A DNA stretch of 64,000 bases from Polyangium sp. y55x31 (GCF_029946505.1 NZ_JARZHG010000044.1:26704-90703); one strand, 5' to 3'; shown: positions 1 through 7,539, counted from the first letter of the stretch. A program made the numbers and translations. The notes: generated by a model not told the origin, from the letters alone.

Positions 1-221
1 CTTCTGCGCGTTCGATGGTTTCGCCATCCCGGAATGCCTCCAGCGGGCGGCCCTATAGCACGAGGGACGCGCGTCGATCGAGCGAGCGGCAGGGCTCTGG
101 CGCCGGGGCGGCGGGGATTGGATTTGTCGCCCGTGAAGCGCCGTTTTTCGGGCCCTCGGAACGCCCCGTCTCGCGCCTGGCCATCGGCAGGAATGTCACC
201 TGACCGCTCGTTCGGCGTCCG
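1..221. other. No recognisable gene
   Basis: Short open frames cross this stretch on both strands, but none has family-like composition, a convincing ribosome site or a recognisable motif. I see no repeat shared with the rest of the window. It is probably the downstream flank of the truncated nuclease gene that follows on the minus strand. Confidence 0.4.
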
Positions 222-650
222 CTATGGGCGGCTGCACCTAAGCCCGTGCTTTCGGAAAAGCTGTCGGAAAAAGCTCTCGCAAGCTGTGGGATCACCAAAT
301 TCCGCCCCGCCGAAGCGATAAATTTCGTACCCAGCAAGTCTCAGCCCCCGATCTGCGGCAACCATCTCGGCGTATTTCTCGGGACTCGCAACTCCTTTGC
401 TGTATGAATAGTGCTGGACGCCGTCGATTTCGATCACCACGCGTTCGTGGTGTGAGAAAAGCAGTAAAAAGTCCATGCGCTGTCGAACAAGGTGACGGCC
501 GGCCCGAAGCTCCTTGACCGTGTACGGGTCATAATGCAAGTAGACTTGCGGAATCAACGTCGGCAGGCTTGAGCCGAGCTCTTCGCGCAATATCTTGAAA
601 TATGTATCGAACAATATTCGCTCAGGAGGAGACTGAGGGCTGAGCGAGTC
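222..650 (-). pseudogene. C-terminal PD-(D/E)XK-like nuclease fragment (AbiJ/DUF559-type), 5' end lost
   Basis: About 140 residues read like the C-terminal nuclease-like part of an abortive-infection-type protein. RQRMDFLLLF is followed by VVIEIDGVQHYS and then by AADRGLRLAGYEIYRFGG, which fits the D...E-x-D pattern and the following helix and strand of a restriction-endonuclease fold. The open frame continues to 698, but its first ~15 residues (MQCRKRTGRPHARPP) come from sequence that also lies upstream of the IS91-like fragment near 6010. The natural N-terminus has therefore been replaced by insertion-element DNA. The family assignment rests on motif recognition only. The fragment is probably non-functional, or at most a relic of a defence gene disrupted by the neighbouring element. 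Confidence 0.5.
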
Positions 651-654
651 CCTT

Positions 655-1650
655 GGGGGACGTGCGTGGGGCCTTCCGGTTCGCTTTCTGCACTGCATGT
701 GCGACGGCGACCGCTACGAGCGGCATCGACCTGAGGAGACGGTTCTCTACCGAGTCGTGCGTTCGTATTGGGACTCGTTTCGGGAGCGCGTGGAGCCGGT
801 TGGGAGTTTGCCGCGATTCGTCGTGCGCGAGGTCGAGGAGTATCTGCGCTGCGGGATTCTCGAATACGGCTTCATGCGCGTGGAATGCGAAGGGTGCGGA
901 TTCGAGCGACTGGTCGCATTTTCGTGCAAGCGACGTGGGTTCAGTCCATCATGCCTCGGACGGCGGATGAACGATGGCGCTGTGCATCTGACCGAGGAGG
1001 TATTGCCGGAGGTACAACTTCGCCAATGAGTGTGTTCGCTACCGTGGGAACTACGCTGACGAGGTGCGTCGTGCTGGATCCCTACGATTTTCTCGCTCGG
1101 GTATGCGCGATGGTGCCGCCGCCGCGTTTTCATATGGTGCGGTTTCACGGCGTGCTCGCGCCTGCGGCATTGCGAAGAGAAGTCGTTTCGTCGGCACGGT
1201 CATCGGCAGCGCCGAACGTCGCCACCCCGAGCGCCTTTGCAGTTGCCTCTATTCGGAGAGCTTTTCGATGGGGATGATGCCACCGGAGGAAAAGCGCGAC
1301 GCAAGCCGTGGGCGTGGCTTTTGCGACATGTGTTCGCCATCGATGTCACAGTATGTCCGAAGTGTGCGAGCACGATGCGGTGGCGAAACGTCGCGCTCAC
1401 ACCGGATGCGATTCGCGAAGGGTTGGCCCGCGCGGGGCTCTCGGCGCGTGGACCGCCGATGCGTAAGCGTGTGCCCCTCGGGCAACTCTCGCTGCCATTC
1501 CCGAAAGCGCACCGGCGAGAGCAGCCCTGAGGCGCCGCCTTCGGTGGACGTCTCGCGCTCGCTGTCTGCCGGCGCCGATGCGTACGTGCACCCGCAGTGC
1601 CAGAGAATTCGATGACGAGCTCGACTTTCCGCGCGAGTCCCACCCGTGGT
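655..1650 (+). mobile_element. IS91-like element remnant with a broken transposase (copy A)
   Basis: Frame 697-1029 encodes the N-terminus of an IS91-like transposase (RHRPEETVLYRVV, LPRFVVREVEEYLRCGILEYGF) with the start of its Cys-rich zinc-binding region (CEGCGF, CLGRRM). One expected Cys is Ser (GFSPSC). A stop follows at 1027-1029. The C-terminal part resumes in another frame (about 1065-1215, LDPYDFLARVCAMVPPPRFH) and then in frame 1237-1530 (KPWAWLLRHVFAIDV, CPKCASTMRW). The middle, which should carry the HUH/Y1 catalytic motif, is missing. The element therefore has an internal deletion plus at least one frameshift and cannot be active. Bases ~1164-1645 are repeated in inverted orientation at ~6815-7307. 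Confidence 0.75.
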
Positions 1651-1679
1651 GGCGTCATGCCGTAGTCGGGGATACGGCC

Positions 1680-1857
1680 GCGGCGGGGGGCGGCGGGGCG
1701 ACGGTTCCTGCTCGAGGGTGAAATTCTCGTTTACAACGTCCCGCGCGCGTCGGGCCCGCTCGTGTGGACGGTGCTCGCGGTCGCGTGCGGCGCGCCTGCG
1801 CTCGCGGCGGCGGTGCTCTGGGGCGCGCTCGGGCGGCGCGCGGGCATTTCGGGATAG
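1680..1857 (+). pseudogene. C-terminal fragment of a membrane protein
   Basis: Ending at the TAG at 1855-1857, one frame reads RRFLLEGEILVYNVPRASG followed by a hydrophobic helix (LVWTVLAVACGAPALAAAVLW) and ends GALGRRAGISG. This looks like the last transmembrane segment of an inner-membrane protein with no start in view. The same tail (AAVLWGALGRRAGISG, stop) recurs at about 2935-2983 inside the second crystallin unit. It was therefore part of the DNA block that was duplicated. The parent family was not recognised. Confidence 0.5.
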
Positions 1858-1920
1858 CGCGGCGGCGCCGAGAAGCAAAAATGTCGAATTCACCGCCCTG
1901 CGAGCGGGCGGCTTCGTGGG

Positions 1921-1989
1921 TTGACGGGGCCCGCTGCGAGGGCAACGACATGCCGAGGGGCGTGGAGCGCTCCGCCGGGGAGGTGCATC
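1921..1989 (+). promoter_or_regulatory. Conserved leader/putative promoter of the crystallin-like units
   Basis: TTGACG at 1921-1926 followed by about 65 bases up to the start codon is kept almost unchanged before all four units (2476, 3047 and 3620 for the others), although the spacers around them differ. The hexamer matches a sigma-70 -35 box. No clear -10 box can be assigned. A TTGACGGGC also lies at 5020 upstream of the EF-Tu fusion gene, and a TTGACG lies before the small secreted-protein gene at 31038. Promoter function is an inference from conservation. Confidence 0.35.
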
Positions 1990-2304
1990 ATGATCGGAAA
2001 GCTATGGGTGGGACTGTTCGCGCTGGGCGTGGTCTCGGCCTCTTCCCGCGCCGACGCCTGTGTCACGTTTTACGAGGACGTCAATTTCGGGGGCGCGTCG
2101 ATGCGCGCGGGACAGGGGAGCCGAGCTTGGGTCGGGGACGAGTGGAAGGACCGGATCTCCTCTTGGCTGCTCGATCCCGAGTGCGGCGTGCAGGTGTTCG
2201 AGGGCGCCAATTTCGCTGGCGCGACGCAGACCTACTGGAACGACATGCCTTTGCTCGGCGAGTGGAACGACAAGATCAGCTCTTTCGTTTGCGAGTGCCC
2301 TTGA
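1990..2304 (+). CDS. Secreted beta/gamma-crystallin-like (I36-type) protein, unit 1
   Basis: The 104-residue product starts with a clear signal peptide (MIGKLWVGLFALGVVSASSRADA, predicted cut after ADA). One beta/gamma-crystallin-like domain follows. It shows the hallmark Greek-key pattern CVTFYEDVNFGGASMRAG, then WVGDEWKDRISSWLL, a second motif VFEGANFAGATQTYW, and WNDKISSFVCECP at the end. The D/N-D-x-I-S-S motifs in each half are the typical calcium-binding signatures of the family. The ATG at 1990 was chosen because GGGGAGGTG lies just before it and the signal peptide begins there, although the frame is open further upstream. Such small proteins are exported and often bind calcium or inhibit peptidases. 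The actual role here is unknown. Confidence 0.8.
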   Translation: MIGKLWVGLFALGVVSASSRADACVTFYEDVNFGGASMRAGQGSRAWVGDEWKDRISSWLLDPECGVQVFEGANFAGATQTYWNDMPLLGEWNDKISSFVCECP

Positions 2305-2544
2305 CGCGTTTTCGGGGCCCTCTCGACGCGTCGCCGTCGGATCCCCCTCGCCTGCCTGCGCGAGCTCGTTCGACGCGGCGGCGGCCCCTCGAATGAGCTC
2401 TCGCGCGCCTGCCGCAGGGAGGGCAGCCGCAGGCCGAAGCCGAGCGCCAAGCCTGCGAGCGGGCGGCTTCGTGGGTTGACGGGCCCCGCCGCGAGGGCAA
2501 TGACATGCCAAGGGGCGTGGAGCGCTCCGCCGGGGAGGTGCAGC

Positions 2545-2862
2545 ATGATCGGAAAGCTATGGGTGGGACTGTTCGCGCTGGGCGTGGTCTCGGCCTCTTC
2601 CCGCGCCGACGCGTGTGTCACGTTTTACGAGGACGTCAATTACGAGGGCGCGTCGGTGAGCGCGGGAATAGGGGACAATCATTGGATCGCGAGCGAGTGG
2701 AACGACCGGATCTCCTCTTTGACGCTCGATCCCACGTGCTACGTGGAGGTGTTCCAGAACGTCGAGTTTGGGGGCGCGGGGTGGACCTTCTCAGGCAATA
2801 CGGCGAGGCTCCCAGACGGGTGGGACAACACGATCAGCTCTTACAGTTGCAAGTGCTTTTGA
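2545..2862 (+). CDS. Secreted beta/gamma-crystallin-like protein, unit 2
   Basis: The 105-residue paralogue of unit 1 has the same signal peptide and first strand (ACVTFYEDVNYEGASV) but a diverged body: WIASEWNDRISSLTLDP, then VFQNVEFGGAGWTFSG and WDNTISSYSCKCF. Both Greek-key halves and both N-D-x-I-S-S calcium-type loops are intact. The conserved Cys residues (after the signal peptide, CYVEV, and CKC at the end) suggest disulfides outside the cytoplasm. The leader and ribosome site are near-identical to unit 1, so both copies are probably expressed alike. The mature domains have diverged far more than the leaders, which suggests diversification of the binding face. Confidence 0.8.
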   Translation: MIGKLWVGLFALGVVSASSRADACVTFYEDVNYEGASVSAGIGDNHWIASEWNDRISSLTLDPTCYVEVFQNVEFGGAGWTFSGNTARLPDGWDNTISSYSCKCF

Positions 2863-3116
2863 CGTGTTTTCGGGGCTGCCTCGACGCGCCGTCGGATCTC
2901 CCTCGCCCGCCTGCGCGAGCTCGTTCGACGCGGCGGCGGTGCTTTGGGGCGCGCTCGGCAGGCGCGCTGGTATTTCGGGGTAGCGCGGCGCCGACGAGAA
3001 GCGTGAAGTCCGGATTCGCCGCCCTGCGAGCGGGCGGCTTCGTGGGTTGACGGGCCCCCGCCGCGAGGGCAATGACATGCCAAGGGGCGTGGAGCGCTCC
3101 GCCGGGGAGGTGCAGC

Positions 3117-3276
3117 ATGATCGGAAAGCCATGGGTGGGACTGTTCGCGCTAGGCGTGGTCTCGGCCGTTCGAGAACGCCGGTTTCGATGGCGCGACGTG
3201 GATCTTCTCGCGCTCCGCGCATTCGCTCGGAGAGTGGAACGACAGGATCAGCTCTTACGTTTGCCTGTGCGATTGA
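3117..3276 (+). pseudogene. Broken beta/gamma-crystallin-like gene, unit 3
   Basis: The leader, ribosome site and signal-peptide sequence (MIGKPWVGLFALGVVSA) are intact. The sequence then jumps out of frame at about 3168 into the second Greek-key motif of a crystallin-like domain (FENAGFDGATWIFS, then LGEWNDRISSYVCLCD, stop at 3274-3276). The whole first motif is missing. The deletion fused the signal sequence to the second half in the wrong frame, so no crystallin-like protein can be made. Read in the signal frame the product would be unrelated residues. Confidence 0.75.
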
Positions 3277-3279
3277 CGC

Positions 3280-3606
3280 ATTTTCGGGGCCCTCTCAACG
3301 CGCCGTCGGATCCCCCTCGCCTGCCTGCGCGAGCTCGTTCAATGCGGCGGCGGCCCCTCGAATGAGCTCTCGCGCGCCTGCCCGCACGGACGGGAGCTTC
3401 CATCCGAAGCCGAGCCCCGCCAAGACGCTCGCGGCGCCGCCGATGCCGACCGTGGTCGGGACGCCGATGCGCTTGGCGATCCAGCCGGCCCCGAGCGAGC
3501 CGATCGGCGTCGTGCCCATGAACGTCACCGCGTACACGGCCATTACGTGCCGACCAGCGAGACGAGCTGCCCGGCGAAGAACAGGCGGTCATTTCGCGAC
3601 CGAAGC
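3280..3606 (-). pseudogene. MFS transporter remnant with internal deletion
   Basis: On the minus strand about 3550-3606 encodes an MFS N-terminus (RNDRLFFAGQLVSLVGT). The next segment (3295-3543) encodes the C-terminal helices (MAVYAVTFMGTTPIGSLGAGWIAKRIGVP... at the start, VLAGLGFGWKLPSVRAG, ending GEGDPTAR). Helices 2-8 of a normal ~400-residue transporter are gone and the two parts are in different frames. A second copy of the same N-terminus lies at 4017-4072. The C-terminal tail is also found behind units 1 and 2 of the crystallin array, so this gene was once the convergent neighbour of the crystallin gene. Confidence 0.65.
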
Positions 3607-3688
3607 GCCTTGGCGAAGGTTGACGGGCCCCGCTGCGAGCGGAACGACATGCCCAGGGGCGTGGAGCGTTCCGCCGGGGAGGTGCAGC

Positions 3689-4002
3689 ATGATCGGAAAG
3701 CCATGGGTGGGACTGTTCGCGCTGGGCGTGGTCTCGGCCTCTTCCCGCGCCGACGCGTGTGTCACGTTTTACGAGGACGTCAATTACGGGGGCGCGTCGA
3801 AGAGGTGGGGAGAGGGGCCCACAGCTTGGGTCGGGGACGACTGGAAGGGCCGGATCTCCTCTTTGCGGTTCGATCCCGGGTGCGGCGTGCAGGTGTTCGA
3901 GGGCCGCGATTTCGGGTCCCGACGGTGGTATTCATGGATGACGCGCCTTGGCTTTTCGAGTGGAATGACAAGATCAGCTCTTTCAATTGCTGGTGCGGTT
4001 AA
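3689..4002 (+). pseudogene. Frameshifted beta/gamma-crystallin-like gene, unit 4
   Basis: The frame from the ATG at 3689 gives the standard signal peptide, ACVTFYEDVNYGGAS, WVGDDWKGRISSLRFDP and VFEGRDFG. It then leaves the family near 3925-3934. The missing end (MDDAPWLFEWNDKISSFNCWCG, stop at 4000-4002) is intact in the next frame. A single small indel therefore separates the two halves. As read, translation continues into unrelated sequence to about 4099. It may be a recent pseudogene or a sequencing indel. Resequencing about 3900-3940 would settle it. Confidence 0.7.
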
Positions 4003-4016
4003 CGCGTTTTCGGGGC

Positions 4017-4072
4017 CCGGCGAAGAACAGGCGGTCATTCCGCGACCGAAGCGCCCGAGCGAACCGGGTCAT
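4017..4072 (-). pseudogene. MFS transporter N-terminal stub
   Basis: An ATG at 4072 with an AAAGG ribosome site begins MTRFARALRSRNDRLFFAG, the typical first residues of an MFS permease. The frame then runs directly into crystallin unit 4 sequence. The rest of the transporter is absent here. The same residues recur at ~3560-3606, which shows that a breakpoint of the tandem duplication lay inside this gene. Confidence 0.55.
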
Positions 4073-4232
4073 TTTACCGCCTTTCACCCGTCCACGTGAG
4101 CACGCGCCTCGAGCTGGATTCCTCGATCGTCGCCCGTTTGGCGGCCGTCCCGCCCTTTTCCGATTGTCGGGGCCGTGCTCGCGTGGGTCGTGCGCGATCG
4201 CTCGGGCGCGCTCGGGCCGTGGTGATGGGAGG

Positions 4233-4499
4233 TCACTCGATGAGCGCGACCCACTTCGAGAGGATCCGCTTCCCACCGTGCGTGCCGCATTCGCCTTCAC
4301 ACAGGCGGACGGGGGTGGCCACGCATTGGAACGTGCCGCAAATGTTACAGTCGTTGTCGCCCAGTTGGGGGCTATAGCAGCCGCCCCCCTCCAAGACCCA
4401 ATTCTCGATCCCTCCGCTCGCCTGTGCGACCCCGGCGAGCGAGGACCAAGCTGCGATGGCGAAGATTCCGGCACCAACCGCTTTGTAAAGGGTCTTCAT
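4233..4499 (-). CDS. Small secreted Cys-rich protein
   Basis: The 88-residue product begins MKTLYKAVGAGIFAIAAWSS and has a signal peptide ending near AQASG. A short mature part of about 60 residues holds seven cysteines (CYSP, CNICGTFQC, CEGECGTHGG). The start at 4499 has a strong AAGGAGG ribosome site, and the frame extends upstream without support. The spacing of Cys suggests a compact disulfide-bonded exported peptide. No family was recognised. It sits among other short exported proteins, in the opposite orientation to the crystallin array. Confidence 0.65.
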   Translation of the reverse strand: MKTLYKAVGAGIFAIAAWSSLAGVAQASGGIENWVLEGGGCYSPQLGDNDCNICGTFQCVATPVRLCEGECGTHGGKRILSKWVALIE

Positions 4500-4699
4500 C
4501 CGCGCCTCCTTCTCACTCGCCCTCGCGGCGAGCAACGTCGAGCCCTCACCACACCGCTCCGCGATGGCGTGCCCACGCTGTTCCTGCGCCACGGCCTGCC
4601 CGGTCGGGAGCCCTTCTCATCGGATGAAATGCCTTTGCCCCCGATTGTCGTGGACTGTCGGTTTGCTATCCTCTTTCAATATTACGGAAACGCCAATCG

Positions 4700-4919
4700 A
4701 TTCCGCCAAGCGCCCCCCTGCTCCTCTCCCTCGCGCTCACCGGCTGCACGACCCCTGAGGAGCCCGATCGCCCTGCGGCGCGCCCCGGCAGCGAAGGCGG
4801 TAGCGGAATCGACAGCGAAAACCTCTCCGCCTACCTCCCCCCGCTCCCTTCCGCGTCAGCCGCGGCAATGCCGTCTTCGTCGCCGGCGCGAGATCCATCC
4901 CCAAGATCGTCGGGCGCGT
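4700..4919 (+). pseudogene. Possible lipoprotein 5' fragment
   Basis: One frame reads PLLLSLALTGCTTPEEPDRP, a textbook lipobox, followed by a short hydrophilic linker ([19 protein letters not shown]) and a stop at 4919. No start codon with a ribosome site is visible upstream. After the linker another frame ([22 protein letters not shown]) looks more protein-like. I read this as the 5' end of a decayed lipoprotein gene. The evidence is composition and the lipobox only. Confidence 0.3.
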
Positions 4920-5104
4920 GAAGACCCGCGGGCGGCGTAGCCAAAGCGCGTCTTTCCGGGCGCGGACGGGGAAGAATGTCTCCCGGGAGGGACCGGAGCA
5001 CGGGCGGACGTGCGCGCGATTGACGGGCTACCGGCCTGCACCATGGATCCAGCACGGGCGGCAGCGCTTCTTTTACGCCCGCAGGTCCCGTGAGGAGGGA
5101 AGCC

Positions 5105-5797
5105 ATGAAAAAGGTATGGATGGGGCTCGTCGCGTGCGGCGTGCTCGGCCTCGCCGCGCAGGCGCAGGCGCAGGCGCAGGCACGGACGTGCGCGCACATG
5201 TTTGAGAACGTCCCGGAGCCCGAGCGGGCGCTCGACCGTCCCTTCCTGATGCCGGTGGAAGACGTGTTCTCGATCTCGGGCCGGGGCACGGTGGTGACGG
5301 GCCGGGTGGAGCGCGGCGTGATCAAGGTGGGCGAAGAGGTCGAGATCGTGGGCCTGAAGCCGACGGTGAAGACCACCTGCACGGGCGTGGTGACGTTCGG
5401 GCAGCTGGTGGACCAGGGTCGGGCCGGGGACAACGTTGGTATTCTGCTTCGCGGCACGAAGCCCGAGGACGTGAAGCGCGGTCAGGTTCTGGCGAAGCCG
5501 GGCTCAATCGCGCCGCACACGAAGTTCGCGGCGGAGATCTACGTGCTCTCCAGAGGCGAAGGCGGTCGTCACACGCCGTTCTTCAACGGCTACCGTCCGC
5601 AGTTTTACTTCCGGACGACGGACGTGACGGGCTCGATTGAGCTGCCGAGAGGCACGGAGATGGTGATGCCTGGAGACAACGTGTCGATCGAAGTCACGCT
5701 GATCCAGCCGATCGCGATGGAAGAGGGCCTGCGTTTCGCGATTCGCGAAGGCGGCCGGACGGTCGGCACCGGCGTTGTGGCGAATATAATCGAGTAA
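5105..5797 (+). CDS. Signal peptide fused to EF-Tu domains II-III (no GTPase domain)
   Basis: The 230-residue product begins with a good Sec signal ([22 protein letters not shown] followed by [11 protein letters not shown]). From about residue 34 to the end it is elongation factor Tu from the domain I/II junction: [73 protein letters not shown], and the C-terminal [18 protein letters not shown]. Both beta-barrel domains are complete, and the GTP-binding domain (GHVDHGKT, NKCD) is entirely absent. There is no stop or frameshift. The ATG at 5105 has a GAGGAGG ribosome site at proper spacing. Some usual residues are changed (FRKLL is FGQLV). It cannot work as a translation factor. It may be an exported moonlighting form of EF-Tu or a chance fusion of a duplicated tuf 3' half. 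Confidence 0.85.
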   Translation: MKKVWMGLVACGVLGLAAQAQAQAQARTCAHMFENVPEPERALDRPFLMPVEDVFSISGRGTVVTGRVERGVIKVGEEVEIVGLKPTVKTTCTGVVTFGQLVDQGRAGDNVGILLRGTKPEDVKRGQVLAKPGSIAPHTKFAAEIYVLSRGEGGRHTPFFNGYRPQFYFRTTDVTGSIELPRGTEMVMPGDNVSIEVTLIQPIAMEEGLRFAIREGGRTVGTGVVANIIE

Positions 5798-5837
5798 TCA
5801 TCCGAAAGTAAAAATCTAGTTTCGGCCGCGTTGTATA

Positions 5838-6008
5838 TTCAAGGATCCCACAACGCAGATACTCCTCGACCTCGCGCACGACGAATCGCGGCAAACTCCC
5901 AATCGCTTCCACACGCTCCCGAAACGCGGCCCAATGCTCACGCACGACTCGATAAAGGACCGTCTCCTCCGGTCGATGCCGCTCGTACCGGCCGCCGTCG
6001 CCATGCAA
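5838..6008 (-). pseudogene. IS91-like transposase N-terminal fragment (copy B)
   Basis: On the minus strand from a TTG near 6008 the frame gives HGDGGRYERHRPEETVLYR, VREHWAAFRERVEAIGSLPRF and VREVEEYLRCGILEY, nearly identical to the start of copy A at 697. Homology stops at GILEY, where the sequence passes into the downstream flank of the EF-Tu fusion gene. Shared sequence continues upstream of the start to about 6050. It is a truncated fragment with no catalytic part. Its C-terminal counterpart at 6815-7307 lies on the wrong side to be the other half of the same gene, so it is an independent piece. Confidence 0.7.
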
Positions 6009-6115
6009 TGCAGAAAGCGTGCTGGGAGGTCGCCCCACGCCCGGCGCCGTCGCGCGCATCGTTCCCCTGTGCTCGTCAGAGGTGCGGCCGATGAGCTCCG
6101 CGACAGATGGAGATA

Positions 6116-6502
6116 CTAAAGTTCTCTGCACGTGGCGGACGAGATCTGATCGGTCCAGTCACTGCCGAGCGCATTATTATCGATGTTGCGACCCCTCGCT
6201 TCAATCGTCCACGATTGGCCGCCGTAGTTGGGGTCCTTGTAGACCGTGCACGTGCATCCCGCATAAACCCTGATCGACGTGAACATGTCGTCGCCTGCAC
6301 CGAGGGTGGGGTCGTCTTCAACGTGGAACATGAAACATTGGCCCCCATAGTTACTGTGCTCGCACATGAGGGCGCAGTCTACCGCCGCCGAGGCCGGGGT
6401 TGGTACCGTGCACAGGGAGAGCGCGACAGTCGACGCGAGGATTCCGAGGAGCGCGGAAAGACGACATCGCCCCGCTCGATTCGATAATTCGCTCGTATTC
6501 AT
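6116..6502 (-). CDS. Secreted beta/gamma-crystallin-like (I36-type) protein
   Basis: The 128-residue product has a long signal peptide (ends about TVPTPASAA). One crystallin-like domain follows, with CALMCEHSNYGGQCFMFHVED in the first Greek key and VYKDPNYGGQSWTIEARG plus WTDQISSATCREL in the second. The calcium-type D-x-I-S-S loop is clear in the second half. It is only distantly related to the four-unit array (different signal peptide, extra cysteines). It is therefore an older member of the same family kept nearby rather than a recent duplicate. No strong ribosome site is visible before the ATG. Confidence 0.75.
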   Translation of the reverse strand: MNTSELSNRAGRCRLSALLGILASTVALSLCTVPTPASAAVDCALMCEHSNYGGQCFMFHVEDDPTLGAGDDMFTSIRVYAGCTCTVYKDPNYGGQSWTIEARGRNIDNNALGSDWTDQISSATCREL

Positions 6503-6566
6503 TGTTGAGGAGGCGCTATCGGGTGAGCGATCCGTACGTGCGCTCCGCGACCTACCTTTTCGGTAA

Positions 6567-6773
6567 TACAGCGAATCCCCGCCCCTCGTCGGAGCGCTTG
6601 ACGACCTGGAACGTCACGCGAGGGGGGTCGAACCGGACGACGGGCACGCCGACATCGCTCCAACGCCGGACCTTTCGCCCGAGCTCGTGGCGCAGTTGAA
6701 GCAGGCCATGGAGAAGGTGATGGCCGCTCTCCACGACATGCCCCTCACAAGCCGACGCTTAACGGTCGAGTAA
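6567..6773 (+). other. Short open frame, possible C-terminal fragment of an unknown gene
   Basis: Between stops at 6564 and 6771 one frame has protein-like composition: PPLVGALDDLERHARGVEPD, then LSPELVAQLKQAMEKVMAAL and a short tail. The middle would form an amphipathic helix. No start codon with a ribosome site exists except an internal ATG at 6708. It could be the tail of a gene interrupted by the nearby insertion debris. No family was recognised. Confidence 0.25.
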
Positions 6774-6814
6774 AGCGAACCATGAAGAGGGGCACGCAGG
6801 TGGCTTGCGACAAT

Positions 6815-7307
6815 GCCCACACGTGGGCCTCGCGCGGAAAGTCGATCTCGTCATCGAATGTTCTTGCACTGCTGGCACACGTACGCATCGGCGCCGGCAA
6901 ACAGCGAGCGCGAGACGTCCACCGAAGGCGGCGCCTCAGGGCTGCTCTCGCCGGTGCGCTTTCGGGAATGGCAGCGAGAGTTGCCCGAGGGGCACACGCT
7001 TACGCATCGGCGGTCCACGCGCCGAGAGCCCCGCGCGGGCCAACCCTTCGCGAATCGCATCCGGTGTGAGCGCGACGTTTCGCCACCGCATCGTGCTCGC
7101 ACACTTCGGACATGCTGTGACATCGATGGCGAACACATGTCGCAAAAGCCACGCCCACGGCTTGCGTCGCGCTTTTCCTCCGGTGGCATCATCCCCATCG
7201 AAAAGCTCTCCGAATAGAGGCAACTGCAAAGGCGCTCGGGGTGGCGCGACGTTCGGCGCTGCCGATGACCGTGCCGAGGCCACGACTTCTTTTCGCAATG
7301 CCGCATT
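6815..7307 (-). mobile_element. IS91-like element C-terminal remnant (copy C), inverted copy of 1164-1645
   Basis: On the minus strand the frame 7298-6936 encodes the C-terminal third of the IS91-like transposase. It contains LPLFGELFDGDD, KPWAWLLRHVFAIDVTACPK and MRWRNVALTPDAIREGLARA, and ends FPKAHRREQP. Unlike copy A it has no frameshift in this stretch. The homology runs on past the stop to about 6815. Beyond about 7307 the similarity to copy A ends abruptly, so the N-terminal two thirds are missing. With copy A it forms an inverted repeat of about 490 bp spanning roughly 5.7 kb. Confidence 0.75.
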
Positions 7308-7539
7308 CGGGCCATGGGGTCCGAAGTGGCACCAACTCGTCCCAAAGGCGTCGATCCGTCGTCACCACGACGCGGATCCTGCGGGTTACACGGGGTCAGG
7401 GGTTGCGGAATCCGAAGCGAAGGCGGGGGCGGGGGCGACAGCGAAAACCGAGGCGGTTAGCCCTTCTCGTGATCGCGCATCCATGAGCGCGGGGGTTGAT
7501 GGCGACCGCCAAAGGGTGCTTCCGCATCGAGTCCCCCCT

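Larger units (their letters stand above)
1898..4075 (+). repeat. Tandem array of four ~570-bp units carrying beta/gamma-crystallin-like genes
   Basis: Four direct repeats are anchored by a conserved leader starting TTGACGGG at 1921, 2476, 3047 and 3620, giving periods of 555, 571 and 573 bp. Each unit has the leader, an identical GGGGAGGTG ribosome site, an almost identical signal-peptide sequence (MIGK.WVGLFALGVVSA) and a crystallin-like domain that diverges strongly. After units 1-3 the same GC-rich trailer follows (about 2306-2390, 2866-2940 and 3280-3360). Read on the minus strand, this trailer is the C-terminal tail of an MFS transporter (ELIRGAAAA.NELAQAGEGDPTA). Units 1 and 2 encode intact proteins, and units 3 and 4 are broken. 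The pattern fits unequal crossing-over followed by decay. Confidence 0.85.

Noticed and set aside
5200..5797. Ordinary tuf gene or its truncated 3' end
   Set aside because: The upstream part is not EF-Tu domain I but a full signal peptide with its own ribosome site, in frame. It is reported as a chimera instead.
1164..7307. Active composite transposon bounded by IS91 copies
   Set aside because: Neither copy has the catalytic region and the copies differ in extent, so no transposition is possible now. I report only remnants.
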